Shown piece by piece: positions 1-11,674 of a stretch of 64,000 nt of DNA. Each line of letters opens with the position of its first letter. The first letter of the stretch is position 1. The notes under the pieces were generated by a model that did no database searches, was not told where the DNA came from, and worked only from the letters and a program-made list of their open reading frames with translations. The translations under genes and the position numbers were made by a program. The DNA comes from Spizellomyces sp. 'palustris' (taxonomy: Eukaryota > Chytridiomycota > Chytridiomycetes > Spizellomycetales > Spizellomycetaceae). The stretch covers positions 375,399 to 439,398 of the forward strand of contig QEAR01000006.1 of NCBI GenBank assembly GCA_006535965.1, in the 5' to 3' direction.

Positions 1-870
1 TCGTTTGCTCGGTATGTCGGCTAGTTTCTGCTTGTCCTCTAGCCAATAGCACGGAATCTGCGACGCAGTCAGAGAAGGTAATCGGCCAGCACGATCTGGG
101 GCATCCACATCCCTACTGGATCCAAAGTGCGGTGGTATAGAGGCGCTGATACTCCTCTGATGCTGATCATTACCGCCGAGATTCAAGTTAGATGTTACTA
201 TAGCTCCCAATTTGGCGGAAAGCTGGCTTGGTGATGATACGAAGGCACCCGGTTGGATGGACTGTTGAGACGCTCGTACCATGTCCTGGCTGATGGTAAC
301 AAGACGAGGTTGGTAGAGCTGATCATGCTTTTCTATAGGTGGATGCCCGGGTTGTGACAGCTCAATAGACTGTGGTATAGGTGGGTTGGGGCGCGATGTT
401 GAATACAGTTTTTTTCGACGCTGTTTTGATGTCAACAAAATAGAACCTTCTCAGTTCAAAATCTGGGTGAACTTGAGGACAAGTAACCCAGACATGAAAC
501 ATACCTCAGCCAGAAACTGCTTCCTTTTGACCTCTTCTGCAAGAAGCTTTTGTTGCCGTTGTCGTTGTAATTTTACCTGCTTCCTATCCAATTGTTCCTT
601 TTGCTGGAATATTCGATCAGCAAGCATCATACGTTTCAAGGCGTCTTGCTTCTCCTTCATACGGTCAATATATTCAAATAGAGCATCAGCTCTCTGCAAC
701 CGCTTTTGTTCCGCCTCGCGATCTTCCCGTCCTCGAGGAGCCGGGTTCATGGCGTTGCTCGGCTTCCCAGGAGGGCCATTGGCGACTATCGCAAGTGGGG
801 GGTTTTGAGTGTTGGTCTGCTGTTTGAGGGTGAAGGCCTTATCTCTTAAAACATTTTGGGCGGAAGACAT
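1..870 (-). CDS. Coiled-coil protein of unknown function, 5' part (runs off left edge)
   Basis: Partial gene read leftward from an ATG at 870. Exon 1 (870-505) encodes 122 residues. The second half is a strongly charged helical stretch rich in Arg, Lys, Gln and Glu, with motifs such as ALFEYIDRMKEKQDALKRM, likely a coiled coil. An intron with a GTATG donor and an AACAG acceptor (504-421) joins in phase 0 to exon 2 (420 to the edge). Exon 2 adds 140 residues of Pro/Ser/Gln-rich, probably disordered sequence and is still open at base 1. I do not recognise the family; a chromatin or scaffold subunit would fit the composition, but nothing proves it. The start is the first ATG of the open frame, about 0.86 kb from the start of the divergent neighbour. 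Confidence 0.55.
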
Positions 871-1734
871 TGCCCAGCGACTATGCTTTATGGGATCACT
901 TGGTATACTGTATGCGAATCTCAGTTGATCGGAGGTTAGGGATTGATTACTTAATCACCATGCTTGGGGTTAGGTTGGTCACGACGGGCAATCTACGATC
1001 TACAAGTACAAGCTGTGTTGCATGCTGTGGCATACTTTCTTCCAGGCAAATGGAGGACGGCAAAGACCTGTAGCCTTTCGTTGTTTGCACCTCCTGGTCT
1101 CCAAACCCGTCCATCCCAGAGCTAGTCATGATCATGATCCATGTATCTTTTGATTTCTCTTTGCTTTTTCTCATATCATCAATCAGATAATGCAGGTGAA
1201 GCCACAGAGCATCAACCTATTCTGCAGTGACCTTTTCTTTTGTGTAGTAACGGAGGCCAAAAAGTGTGTTAGGGTTAATACTCTGACGGGCACCCATTGT
1301 GTTCTAATGCCTGTATCACGTGTTATTCATTACGCAATCTGATTAAAAGGGCCAGTTTTTGGATAAAAAGGGCCAACAAGCTCTTCGCCCCCCCTTTGTC
1401 GTTTTTCTGCTCGTTTCTTCAACAGACTTTCTCGCACGGATTTTAGCTCCATCTCCCGCATTTCTGTAGTTGGTGTTTCTCATTCATCGGCAACGTGAAC
1501 GAGATTTCGACGGGTAATCGGGCAGCTCGCGTGAAACTTTTTTTGGTCAGGTTTGAAACCCCGCTACTCCTGCGCAGTCCAACATTCGTGACGTTTGCCA
1601 TCCCTCTGGCCGTGCGCCTCGTTCCTTCCAGCTTCAAGCCAACGTTGATATTCGAACGCAACGGAGCCTGTACCATAGATTCCTACAGTAGACCGCTGTC
1701 ACGTTAACATCCATTTTTGCCTCGTCTTTGAAGC
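871..1734. other. Divergent intergenic region
   Basis: This 864-bp spacer lies between two genes that read away from each other, so it should hold both promoters. It contains a direct repeat of AAAGGGCCA about 23 bp apart (around 1345-1375) and pyrimidine-rich stretches before the plus-strand gene. The open frames here are short, overlap on both strands and show no recognisable protein. Confidence 0.5.
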
Positions 1735-3560
1735 ATGAACCTCTTCGGTATTCAACCTCAAGTGGACTTTATTACCAATCATTATACCAGCGGTCGTTTC
1801 GATAGCCAGTTTCTTGACGAAGCTTTTGCAGTCAACAACGTGCGTGAGTCTCCCATCAAAGACTCTGGAAATCCATTTTTCAACGACGACATGACAGATG
1901 ACCTAGGTTTGCTGAAGGACGTAGAGGACGACGTGGATTTTAACATCCAAAGAGTTCTTGCGTCTTCCTCAGAAACTGGTGCTTCTGGTAATGCAGTTGC
2001 AGGCGTCCATGATAACACTTCCCTGATGTCTCCCGGCCCCTCCGTCGTAACGGAGTTCGCAACGTCGGCGTTCGCTGTAGATGGGCCTGTAGCTGAGCCT
2101 GACACCCCCTCTGAAAGCTTGATTGAGTTTGAAGAGAGTGTGGCCGTAACAGGTGGCGCAGAGTGTACGCCCCTCCCAGTCGATATGGGTAAATCTCTCC
2201 CAATAGACGACGCTCAGTCACTGTCACAGAACGGTGCGGAAGGAAAATTGGCGGTTTTCTTAGATGCGCATACTTCCAGTGAGACTAAAGGGTTGCTATC
2301 GACGGGACCAATACAGGAAGGGGTTGCTCAGATTGTCCACCAAGCTAGTATTGGGAGACCAGATGATGCACGGGGTGATACAGGGTCGACGTCTGACAAT
2401 GGTTTCCAAGGGTTTGGTTCAGGCCTTGGTGATGGAAGCGGCGAAAGTGATTTGATTGAGTATGTTGAAGAGGACGACGAGGAGAATGAGGATGAGCACC
2501 AATCCGGTGACACACCCAAGGTTACAGAGGAGGCCCTCGAAGGCGAGGCCCAAAGTGCAGACGCATTCGAGTATACCCCCCTTCCGTGCGTGCTTTTGTC
2601 ATATCGTGGGGAAGTCCACGCCCTATTCAATGTGTATCAGGACGATCTCGATCTCAAGCCGATCTTTGACGACGAACAACAAGGTCCAATTTTGTTTGAG
2701 AGTCAGCTAACTCATTTTATTACAGAATTGAAGCACCATTTTGAAATCGAATCGGACATCAGTCTAGAGGTCCCTGCCTTGGATCTGACTTTGCATGAGG
2801 TATAATATCCCCTTTTATTTGTCCTATTTGGATATGTGAATCGCTTACCGACGATGTTCTTAATAGGAAATGAGCTACGCACAGACATTATCACTGAATA
2901 GACTGTACGAGTTTTACATGGCATCTCGGGCTCAGCGCGGCGAGCCAATGTTCCCCGAAAAGCCGTTTAAAGTTAATCTTATCGAGCACGGCTATTCACT
3001 AGAACAGCGACTTTCGGATCTTGTCGCGTTAGCAGCCGAAGGTAGGTGTTCTCTCCTTCCTTGTGCTGCTTTGTATTACTTACTTACTATTATAAAATAG
3101 CTGGCTTTCCGGCGGCATTCGATGAGCTAGATGATACCACTTCTGGCGACGGAATTCAAAGCGAAAACTACCAACGCGATGGTGAAATTTTGGAAGATGA
3201 GACTTTTCGCATTGATGACAGCCAAGTAAGTGGCTCCGATCAAGAACGGGTGTTTGAAGCGGAACCTGGACAGGCAGCACCGACTGGCGTAAATGGTATG
3301 TCAGATGTGCTGTTTTGGGTGAAAGGATTGGCATTGAAAATATGGGCGTTGCAGATACGGAAAACCAAGGGCATACTGGTATCAACCAAACTAACAACAC
3401 ATCCAATGGCTCATCGCCAACAAGAACGAATAAGCGATTATCTGAAGATTCTGGATACGAAGGTTGGTTTTTGTTCTCTTATTGAATTGACTAGTGGATG
3501 ACTTATGGCTAATGTAACGTATGTGAAAATGTAGGTGAAGTCAAGCGAGCTCGCATCTAA
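1735..3560 (+). CDS. DUF2420-like fungal protein
   Basis: Five-exon model: 1735-2799, 2867-3041, 3101-3295, 3355-3462 and 3535-3560. The exons sum to 1,569 nt, giving 522 residues. The first 270 residues are acidic and low complexity, including a DDEENEDE run near residue 245. A folded segment follows from about residue 280 (LPCVLLSYRGEVHALF) to residue 425. Its pattern of a beta-rich start, an FDDEQ..ILFESQL helix, an LDLTLHEE step and an L..LYEFYMASRAQRGEP segment resembles, from memory, the fungal family DUF2420, whose function is unknown. The C-terminus ends in a basic KRARI, possibly nuclear targeting. The 59-nt third intron (3296-3354) is needed to keep frame; without it the reading frame closes early. 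Gene reality is well supported, the family name less so. Confidence 0.65.
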
Positions 3561-4071
3561 CCCGCCAAGATTTGTTTTCCCCTACTCTTTATACCTTATT
3601 CCTTTGGCTAAGGTGCGACACTTGGGTTGCATATCTTGTAGCCCAGGAAAGGCATCCACGCACTGGCACCGAAAACAGCGGCTGTCCTCCACCGTCCCAA
3701 CGAGAGTGGACGTAATTGTATATACTTGGTGTGCACCAGATGGTGGATAAGTGTGGGGATAGGGCAATGGTATATTTCCTTGCAGCTGTTTTTCTCTAGT
3801 GGAAGGGCTGGGGGAGACGGTTGGGTGATGTAGGTGTAGAGAGCGTTGTCATTTCGCGTGATTTGCCGTCTTTCTTTTTTTTTCCTGCATTTCTTGTTTT
3901 TCTATTTTTGCAAATACATTACTGTAATAAGCGTCTCCCTGTCCTGTTGGTAACGACCCATGTTATGCAGGGCGAGTGTTTTGGAACAATACTTCTCTCG
4001 GATTAAATAACATGTGTTTGAGAGGAAATTATATGTCCTGCTTCTAAAAAGTCATCCCAGACTTTAGAAGT
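3561..4071. other. Convergent intergenic region
   Basis: This 511-bp spacer lies between the 3' ends of two converging genes. It is T-rich around 3870-3910, which may serve 3'-end formation. I see no gene, repeat or structured RNA in it. Confidence 0.5.
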
Positions 4072-7000
4072 TCAAATGGTAACATTCGTCGGGTCCTCCA
4101 TAATCCCAGGCCCAGCATCTCCCTCCACAGGAACCTTATCCATACCTTCACCAGGATACGTGGTAACATGTCCAGCAGGTTCAAACCCAGCAGCTAGTGC
4201 ATCCTTTTCTCCTCCTTTATCTTGCTCAGCCGTCTCAGCGTCCAAACCAACGGTACTCGATCTTAAACCCGATGCACGAGTCTTCTTCGCGTCCCCTGCC
4301 AGGTCTTGTTTGGACACTACCCGCGACGAGGGTTTAGAAGCAGCCCGGGAGGCAGGCTTGGATATTGCGGCTTTTCTTGCTGTGTCGAGTGCTGTGGTAC
4401 TGCCTACCCGAGATGGAGACTTGGAGCCAGGTTTACTGTTTGTCCCCGCCAAGGACTTTTGGGATGCGGTGCGTGTGGCCAGTGTTGCTGTGCTTTTGCG
4501 GGTGATGTTTGTGGTGGATGATGCTCGTGAAGGTGAGCTGGCGGTTGGCTTGGTTGTTGCCGGCGGGCGTGGCGTGATTATGGTCTGCTTTGCGCTTTGA
4601 TTTGTTGCGGAAATATCGGAGGGTTCTGGGTCAGATGGTGACGCCCCGAGTTCGGGGAATAGGATAGAGATCTCGCGAGCGGATGACGCCAAAGAGTCTG
4701 ATCCGTGCACAGCATTGTGCGTTTGGCTGCTGCCAAATAGGGCGCGAATGCTGTAATTGTACGATCCGGGTCAATATCCTTCAAGACCAGGCGGATTTCT
4801 TTTGAAAACTAACCTATTAGGAGCAGCTTCCTTGGCTTTAGCAGGATCCGTCGAGCCTGCCAACTCTCTCCATTTCAGAACAGCGCCTTCCCGCTCCAAA
4901 ACCATTGCGTAAATAGGAGCACTGAAATGGATTCTAATGGGTCAACATTTGACGCCCTGTCTGGACCACAAATAGTACACACCTGGACATCCATTCCACC
5001 AGCTCATTGTAGAAAGGCTTCCCAGCATGCTCCTTGTAAAACTCCATCGCCCGTTGCCTACTCAAGAGGACTTCCTTCTCATGCAAAATGGTGAAACCCT
5101 GTTGCCGGATACGGGAAATAATTTCGTCCTTGTGGGATGTGGAAGCAACGTCGGGTTTCAAAAGGGCCAGCGTGCGCTCAAGGGTTGGCTGCCCGGATGG
5201 GTATGGGCTCACAGCGTCCCCAAAAATGACATGGATCTCGCGTGCGGCTGATGACGGCGAATCGGACCCGTGGACGGCGTTTTTGGAGCCATCGGTGCCA
5301 AACAGGGCTCGAATACTGAAATTATAATAGTAAGCACAGCTGCGGCAAACGTCCTAGCAAACAGGTCGCTAGAATATTTACCTGTTCGGCGCAATTTCCC
5401 TAGCTTTCTCAGCATTAGTTGGTCCTGCCAAATCTCTCCAGGTCTGTATGGCATCTTCCCGCTCCAGGACCATGGCGTAAACTGGGGCGCTGCTCATCCA
5501 CTCTACCAACCGTTCATAAAACTCCTTTCCCGAATGCTCCTTGTAAAACTCCTTCGCCAAATCCGGGGAGAATTGTATCTCGCTTTCTTTCACAATGATG
5601 AACCCAGCTTCCTGCACTCGAGCCAATGTGGCTTCTTTGTGCAGGCTGTGGGCATCGGGCTTGATGAGTGCCAGTGTGCGCTCAAGACGGCGGACATCAC
5701 CATTCAATTGCGTGTTGATAGGGTCCTGCGTTTCTGGTCCGGTGTGTGCGAGAACAGAGATAGAAGCGCTTGCTGGTACTGCAGTCTTTGTACCCTGAAC
5801 AGACGGGAAAGGCGATACGGTATCCCCGAACACGATACGAATCTCCCGCTCTGCTGATTGAGATGAATCGGATCCGTGCACCGCATTGTGAGACCCGTCT
5901 TTACCGTACAAAGCGCGGATGCTGCGGAAGGGAAGAGTGAGCAGATCCTGGGGTCGTAGCGTCCCCGGCTAAACATTGCCAACGAACCTGCTAGGAGCCA
6001 TCTCTCGGGCGCGCTCAGAATTGGTTGGACCAGCAAGTTCCCGCCATCCAGCGATTGCTCCTTCTTTCTCCAGCACCATAGCATATATAGGCGCGCTGAA
6101 ATTTGCATGATCAGTTTCTCGTTGACGAGATAACAGTTAGCGCAAACTCACCTGCTCATCCACCCAGCCAACTGCTCATAGAAGCCTTTACCCTCATGCT
6201 CTTTATAGAACTCCTTTGCTTTACCCTCCGTCCACTGAACTTCCGACTCCCTAACAATGGCAAATCCCTGTTCCTTTATTCTATTTACAATCTCATCTTT
6301 TTTGCCAGACCCGAAAGCATCCGGCTTAATCAAGGCCAAGGTGCGCTCTACAAGTGGCCGTGTGGCTAGATGCGGTTTAGAACCAAGATTTACGGCAGGG
6401 AAAGGACGAACTGAATCGCCAAAGATAATGCGAATTTCGCGTTCTGCGGATCCCGGCGAATCCGAGCCATGAACTGCATTGTGCGAACCATCTGTACCAT
6501 ATAAAGCACGTATGCTGGGGCGCATTAAGATCAGTAATGAGGATGCCTTGAATTTTGGAGATAAGTGGCACGAATATCTGCTATTCACCTCTCTGGTGCA
6601 ATCTCCTTGGCTTTGATAGAATTTGTAGGTCCTGCTAATTCTCTCCAGGCTGTGATGGCGGTGTCATTCTCTAGGACCATTGCGTAAATAGGGGCACTAC
6701 TCATCCATGCAACCAGCTCGCCATAGAAAGGTTTTCCGTGATGCTCTTTGTAGAACTCTTCCGCCATTTCTCCTGTCATCTCCACTTCCTTCTCGGCAAC
6801 TATCGCAAAACCGGCAAGCTTAATCTTCTCTACTATCTCGTCCTTTTTTCCAGCGGCGTACGCATCCGGTTTAATCAGTGCACATGTTCGCTCTGTCCTG
6901 CTGCTGATATCATTCTGAGATTTGACGTGCTCAGTAGTTTTTACAACTGCGGCGGTGGCAAGATCTGGACGAGATGCGCCAGCTCCTGTACCTGGTCTCG

Positions 7001-9015
7001 TTCCAAAGATGGCCGATTCGGTTCGCATAAGAACGTTAGGAAAGAGTTGACCAATTTCCCGTACCGCATCGTCAGCAGACTCTGCCCCGTGAACAGCATT
7101 ACGGACAGGATCAGTGCCAAATACCGCTCGAATGCTTTTGAAAGTAGAATTAGCAACTATTCATGGTCCGCCTTAGTTGCTGCTAACACTTACCTCGTCG
7201 GCATCTGCCGTCTTGCTATGTCAGGGTCCGTCGGTCCAATCATCTCCCTCCATCCGCGAATGACATCGTCACCCTTTAATACCAAGGCCACAACAGGGCC
7301 GCTGCAAACAGTCTGTCAATCACAAGGTAGGAGAACATAGCAGCCTGAACAAAAGCTAACCTTGCCATAAAAGCGACGGCATCAGTAAAGTAGGGCATCT
7401 CTTTCTGATGTGAGTACAATGCGGCTGCCTCATCTTGTGACAAGTGCACATTCTCTCGTTTCAAGACCTGATATCCTCGGCAAACGATACGCTCAACAAT
7501 TGCATCCACTTTCTCGCCATCAATCATGTCAGGCTTAATAATAGCGAGGGTCTTTTCAGGCTGACCGGATATTGGCGTCATGTCCCGATCCGTGAGAGGG
7601 ATCTCTAACACGGCGCTTGCCGAACCGAAGAGCAATTCGATCTCGTTCTGAGCAGCGTCGGGAGTCTCAGATCCGTATACTGCATTGAGACGATTATCCG
7701 TACCGTAAAGTGCACGAATACTGCAGACAAAAACGAGAATTCCCAGATATGTCAGCAATATTTACAGATTGTGACACCATTGGACTTTCAATTTACCTGG
7801 AGGGTGCATCGTCTCGCGCGCGACCGGAATTGGCCGGTCCCATGATCTTCCGCCATTCCTGTACCGCATTGTCTTTGGCAAGAACGAGGGCTAACACAGG
7901 TGCTCTGAATCAGAATGGATTAGAATGTGAATGCTATATGAATTCGGGTTTTGGTGCCTTACGTTGACATATGTGTAAGTACCCCTTGAAAGTAGGGCGC
8001 TTTCTCATGCTCTTTATACAATTCTTCCACCTGTTCAGGGGTAAGCCAGCATTTCTTCTTCTTCACAACATCAAATCTATTACGGCGGATGATGTCTAGA
8101 ATTGAGCTGACGATCCCTGGTGCCATCGCCTCCGGTTTGATAATAGCAAGGGTCTGTTCCGATGATCCAGTGGTCGGAGATACTACGGATGTCGGGGATA
8201 AGGCGTCTTGTGATGTTACACTGATGGGGGATTCAGTCTCCATGTTTGAGATGGTCAGTGCATTCGGCAAATCGTCCAAAATGAGCTATGCTCGCAAAAT
8301 TCAGTGTGAAGGACTAGGTTCACGTCTGACTTACTGTAGCATTGACACTTACAGGGATATGCGGCATTCTTTTTTCCTCAAGTTCAAGTTGGTCTTTGAT
8401 AACTTTCTCGACCATAGGTGCATTTGCACCCTTGACCATTTTCACGAGCACTCCATTCTACCATGCAAAGAGAATCAGAAGGGTATTTATGCGGTGATCA
8501 ATCAACATTGTAGCTACGCACAAAAAAGAATAGAAACATTGGGCAAGACTTATCGCGAAATTTCGACAGTACGTCAATTGAGTCGGTTTGCGCCTACAGT
8601 AGATACATGTAATCAGTGAACACTCAGTTCCTAACAAGAAGGGCTCTTTAGGCTGGTTAGACATACCGTTACAAAAGTGACGTCGTCTCCAAAGTCCAGC
8701 TTCAGTCGCTTAAAGATGTTCTGCATGGGTTCACAGGGTCCAGCCCATTTTGCTGCAAATGGCACACCATTAAAAAGAGTCAGCATCAGGTTTTGATCCT
8801 GTACAGCCGCAAGATCCTCTTACCGTAGACGTCAACAACTAACCGAGTTGATGTATTTGACCGCGTTTAGCACACGTTCACCTCATTCACCAAAAAAGTA
8901 CGACTCAGTTTGTCACACCTGTCAGACCCGGCTTCGATAGCTGGGCTTCCCATTCCGCGTCAGTTGTTACTGAAATCGTGCCTTGAAGCTCTACTTTCTT
9001 TGCGTGTGCACTCAT
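4072..9015 (-). CDS. NME8: Thioredoxin - six-NDPK-domain axonemal protein (NME8/TXNDC3-like)
   Basis: Multi-exon gene from ATG 9015 to TGA 4072, roughly 1,300 residues. Order: an N-terminal thioredoxin fold (9015 to about 8353; VVDVYAKWAGPCEPM, then a GAN motif), six nucleoside diphosphate kinase domains (starting near 8145, 7570, 6900, 6350, 5690 and 5190), and a basic Ser/Thr/Pro/Ala-rich tail of about 170 residues. Each NDPK domain has the TLA(I/L)IKP(D/E) strand and an IRAL(Y/F)G...NAVHGS(D/E) core; domains 2-6 keep the catalytic His, domain 1 has Tyr. Thioredoxin-NDPK proteins of this kind are outer-dynein-arm or axonemal components in ciliated cells, usually with up to three NDPK domains. 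Exon 2 is only 15 nt (8838-8824). The start is chosen because MSAHAKKVELQ directly precedes the thioredoxin fold as in relatives; upstream in-frame sequence to 9348 shows no domain. Confidence 0.88.
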
Positions 9016-9573
9016 ATCTTCTTGAGATGGCTTGCCCCAGGAGTTTGGATCCTGGAGTTTTCGGCACGGGATGCAATCCTCTTGGTCGGCACCGCCCAAC
9101 TGTGACTGATCTGGATCTGGCGCTTGGTGTCGCGATGGTTGGCTAGATTGGTACTGTTTGGGTCCTTTCAAGAAGCCAGGGGCCAAGCAGGGAGCGATCC
9201 AGTGAGCAACAGATGAGTGTGCTACGAAGGAAAGCAAGGGTGAAGCCTCTATGTAAGAAGCAAAAACGAGACAAGCCGCTTCACGATGATTGTACAACTG
9301 CAAGGCAAGCAATGGAAACAAGAACACTAAAAGAACTCGGCGAACCATCGCTGGCGACTTTGTCGGGATTGCGCTTATGTCAGAGGGACGGATCGCGTGA
9401 AAAACAAAGGGTGAATGTCGGACACCTAAAAAAGGTTAAATGAAATGATGACATGAGCCTGCCTTTTGACTTTGACACATCGACTATACCGTCTGCAACG
9501 TCAAACGGGTCCGCTCCTCAACTTGTTAATCGTTTCTCCACTGTTATCAAGTTAATAGATACCTGGCGATGAA
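9016..9573. other. Divergent promoter region
   Basis: This 558-bp spacer separates the Trx-NDPK gene (minus) from the DEDDy exonuclease gene (plus), so it should hold both promoters. An open frame continues upstream of the Trx-NDPK start to 9348 on the minus strand, but it has no recognisable domain. No strong TATA-like element stands out. Confidence 0.4.
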
Positions 9574-11674
9574 ATGTGCAGGCAGGTCGAGCTCTTCGCT
9601 CGCACAGTAGCTCAACTGTTATTTCGACAAAATATGTCAACCGTGGCCGGCGTTGAGGACACCACCCGCAGGGTGTACGTACTACTTCTCAGCGTAAGGT
9701 GCACCAAGACACAACGCTTAATTTCCTGCAATGGTTGCTTTACAGGCTACCCTGGACTGTAAAAAGCAAGGAACATGTGCACAAAAGGCAATTGCCGACC
9801 ATATGGGTCCCACCACCAAAACAAACGGACAAAGGACCCGCTTTGCCGAAACTTGATTATCGCTCAGACAAGGCTAACTATGAAGTTGTGTATGCGCGGT
9901 CAATGCGGGCAATAAACGAAGCAGTAAACAAGTGCAGGTCAGGCAAGCATGATACGCCCTTTCTGTTCGTGTCTAACACATATGATCGTCTGATATTCGC
10001 TAGAGGAGATGTCATAGGGTTTGATATGGAGTGGAAGCCAACGTTTTTAAGAGGGAAGGCACAGCGACCAACAGCTCTAATCCAGTTGTGCAACGAGCGT
10101 TACATCGGACGTAGGTGGTATCTATGTGTCTAAGGTATTCAAGGACCATACAATGACCTTCTATCTTGTGTAAGTACTCCATATTTGCCATGTCGTAAAG
10201 TTCCCGCCGCCACTCAAGGAGATTCTTGAGGATGAGTCGATTGTCAAACTCGGCTTGAACATCCGGGGGGATGCCCGAAAACTTCACCGCGATTTTGGGA
10301 TACAAATGGCTGGCTGGCTAGAACTTGGTACCCTTGCAAAGCAAGTAGCACTGGCCTCAGAAAGGCTCACGTTACAGGCGCTGGTTGAGAAGCTGGTAGG
10401 GCCCTACCCCAATGGCGGTAAATCTAGAACGCGTTGCTGATTGCCCGTAAAGTTACATGCACATTTGGACAAGACTAACACAATTCGAACGGGAAACTGG
10501 GAAACATTGGTCTTATCCGAGGCGCAAAGAGAGTATGCGGCAAATGACGCGTATGCAGCGTACAAAGGTAAAGTCAGGGCATTGCATCGCATGAATGAAC
10601 TTTGTGTGATTTACAAGATTTACAGTATATAATGCCTTAATGAAGCTGCGGTCGGGTCTGGCAAATGAGGATCAGCTGCCGATGCAGCTGGGCGGAATGG
10701 CAGACATTTTACAAAAAGAAGCACGGCAAGATGAACTAAAGGTAGAACTTGAGGGAAAGCGCAGAAGAGTTAACAAAGCATCTTCCGACGACTACTTTGG
10801 CGACGATCGGTCTGCCACAACGGCCAATTCCCAGGTTCAGGAAGATGCCTCTTCTGATAAGGGTTCAGCTGTGCTTGATCATCAAAACAGAATTTGCACT
10901 GACGACAAGCGAAGCAGTCCCGCTCGAACGCAGGCTGTGCGGTACAAACGGACGCGAGTAAAAGAGAAGATGTCCGGACCCCTTCATATGGACAAAAGAT
11001 GCACTACATTGGATGGAGCAGTCGTCCTTCCTAATGAGAATGTAACCATGTGCGAGAGAACCAAAGTGGACGTCCGTAACTACAGTACTTTCCATCCATC
11101 CTGCGTTGTAAACAATATCGAGAGAAAAGGGGAAGATACAGTAGACATATCTAGTAAAATGGATGTACCTGCGGCAATATCGGAGGTCTCGAATGAAAGG
11201 TTTAGGAACACCGTGGCAGACCTCGATGATACCGGAGATTTCATTTGTGAGCAGGTTAGCGGGTTGACCGAGCACGCGCGGCCTGCCTCCAGGGAGTGCG
11301 TCTCAATCGATTGCGCTCAGTCTTCTTTGGGCCGCGAACTCAACCACCATAATAACCCTGAGGACAAGGGGAAAGTACACGACATTATAGAGATATGCGA
11401 CACCAGCGGTGGGGCACCGGGGCAAGGGAGAGAGTCCTTGCAGTCAAACATGAGTGCATCTTTGGGATCAAAGATTAGCCTCCACGCACCAGTTCAGAAA
11501 TCAAACGGCTGCAGAATCGTGATGCCCTGCCCGCCAGCATCTGATTTTACTGACGGTATCATGATGTCAAGTGCTGCGTCCGAATATGACGATCCTTATC
11601 CTTCCGATGACGGCATAGACTGGGATGCGCTGTATGAAAGGATAGAGTGTTTGGCCACTCAAAATGGCAAATGA
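9574..11674 (+). CDS. DEDDy 3'-5' exonuclease (WRN/EXD2-like) with long C-terminal tail
   Basis: Five-exon model 9574-9698, 9746-10110, 10175-10395, 10453-10567 and 10626-11674: 1,875 nt, 624 residues. All three exonuclease motifs are visible: FDMEW (Asp and Glu of Exo I) near residue 150, NIRGDARKL (Exo II Asp) near residue 210, and YAANDAYAAYK (Exo III Tyr and Asp) at about residue 270. This is the DEDDy subgroup that includes the Werner-syndrome exonuclease, which removes nucleotides from 3' ends using two metal ions. The remaining 350 residues are acidic, Ser-rich and without a domain I know; no helicase follows. The second intron (10111-10174) ends at an unusual GTGTAAG acceptor but gives a perfect family match (HICHVVKFPPPLKEIL). 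The first intron (47 nt, GTGCAC donor) is the least certain. An in-frame ATG at 9634 is an alternative start. Confidence 0.8.

Noticed and set aside
3255-3360. Apparent frameshift in the DUF2420-like gene
   Set aside because: A 59-nt GT..AG intron (3296-3354) resolves it and leads into a natural C-terminus.
4076-4600. A 174-codon plus-strand frame opposite the Trx-NDPK tail
   Set aside because: It is the shadow of the Ser/Thr/Ala-rich tail on the other strand; that compositional bias keeps the opposite frame open.
8905-9348. A longer N-terminus for the Trx-NDPK protein starting near 9348
   Set aside because: The upstream part is hydrophobic then low complexity, and related proteins begin just before the thioredoxin fold, as at 9015.
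10100-10180. Apparent frame break in the DEDDy exonuclease suggesting a pseudogene or 31-33-nt introns
   Set aside because: A single 64-nt intron (10111-10174) restores the frame and a strong family match, so no unusual introns or decay are needed.
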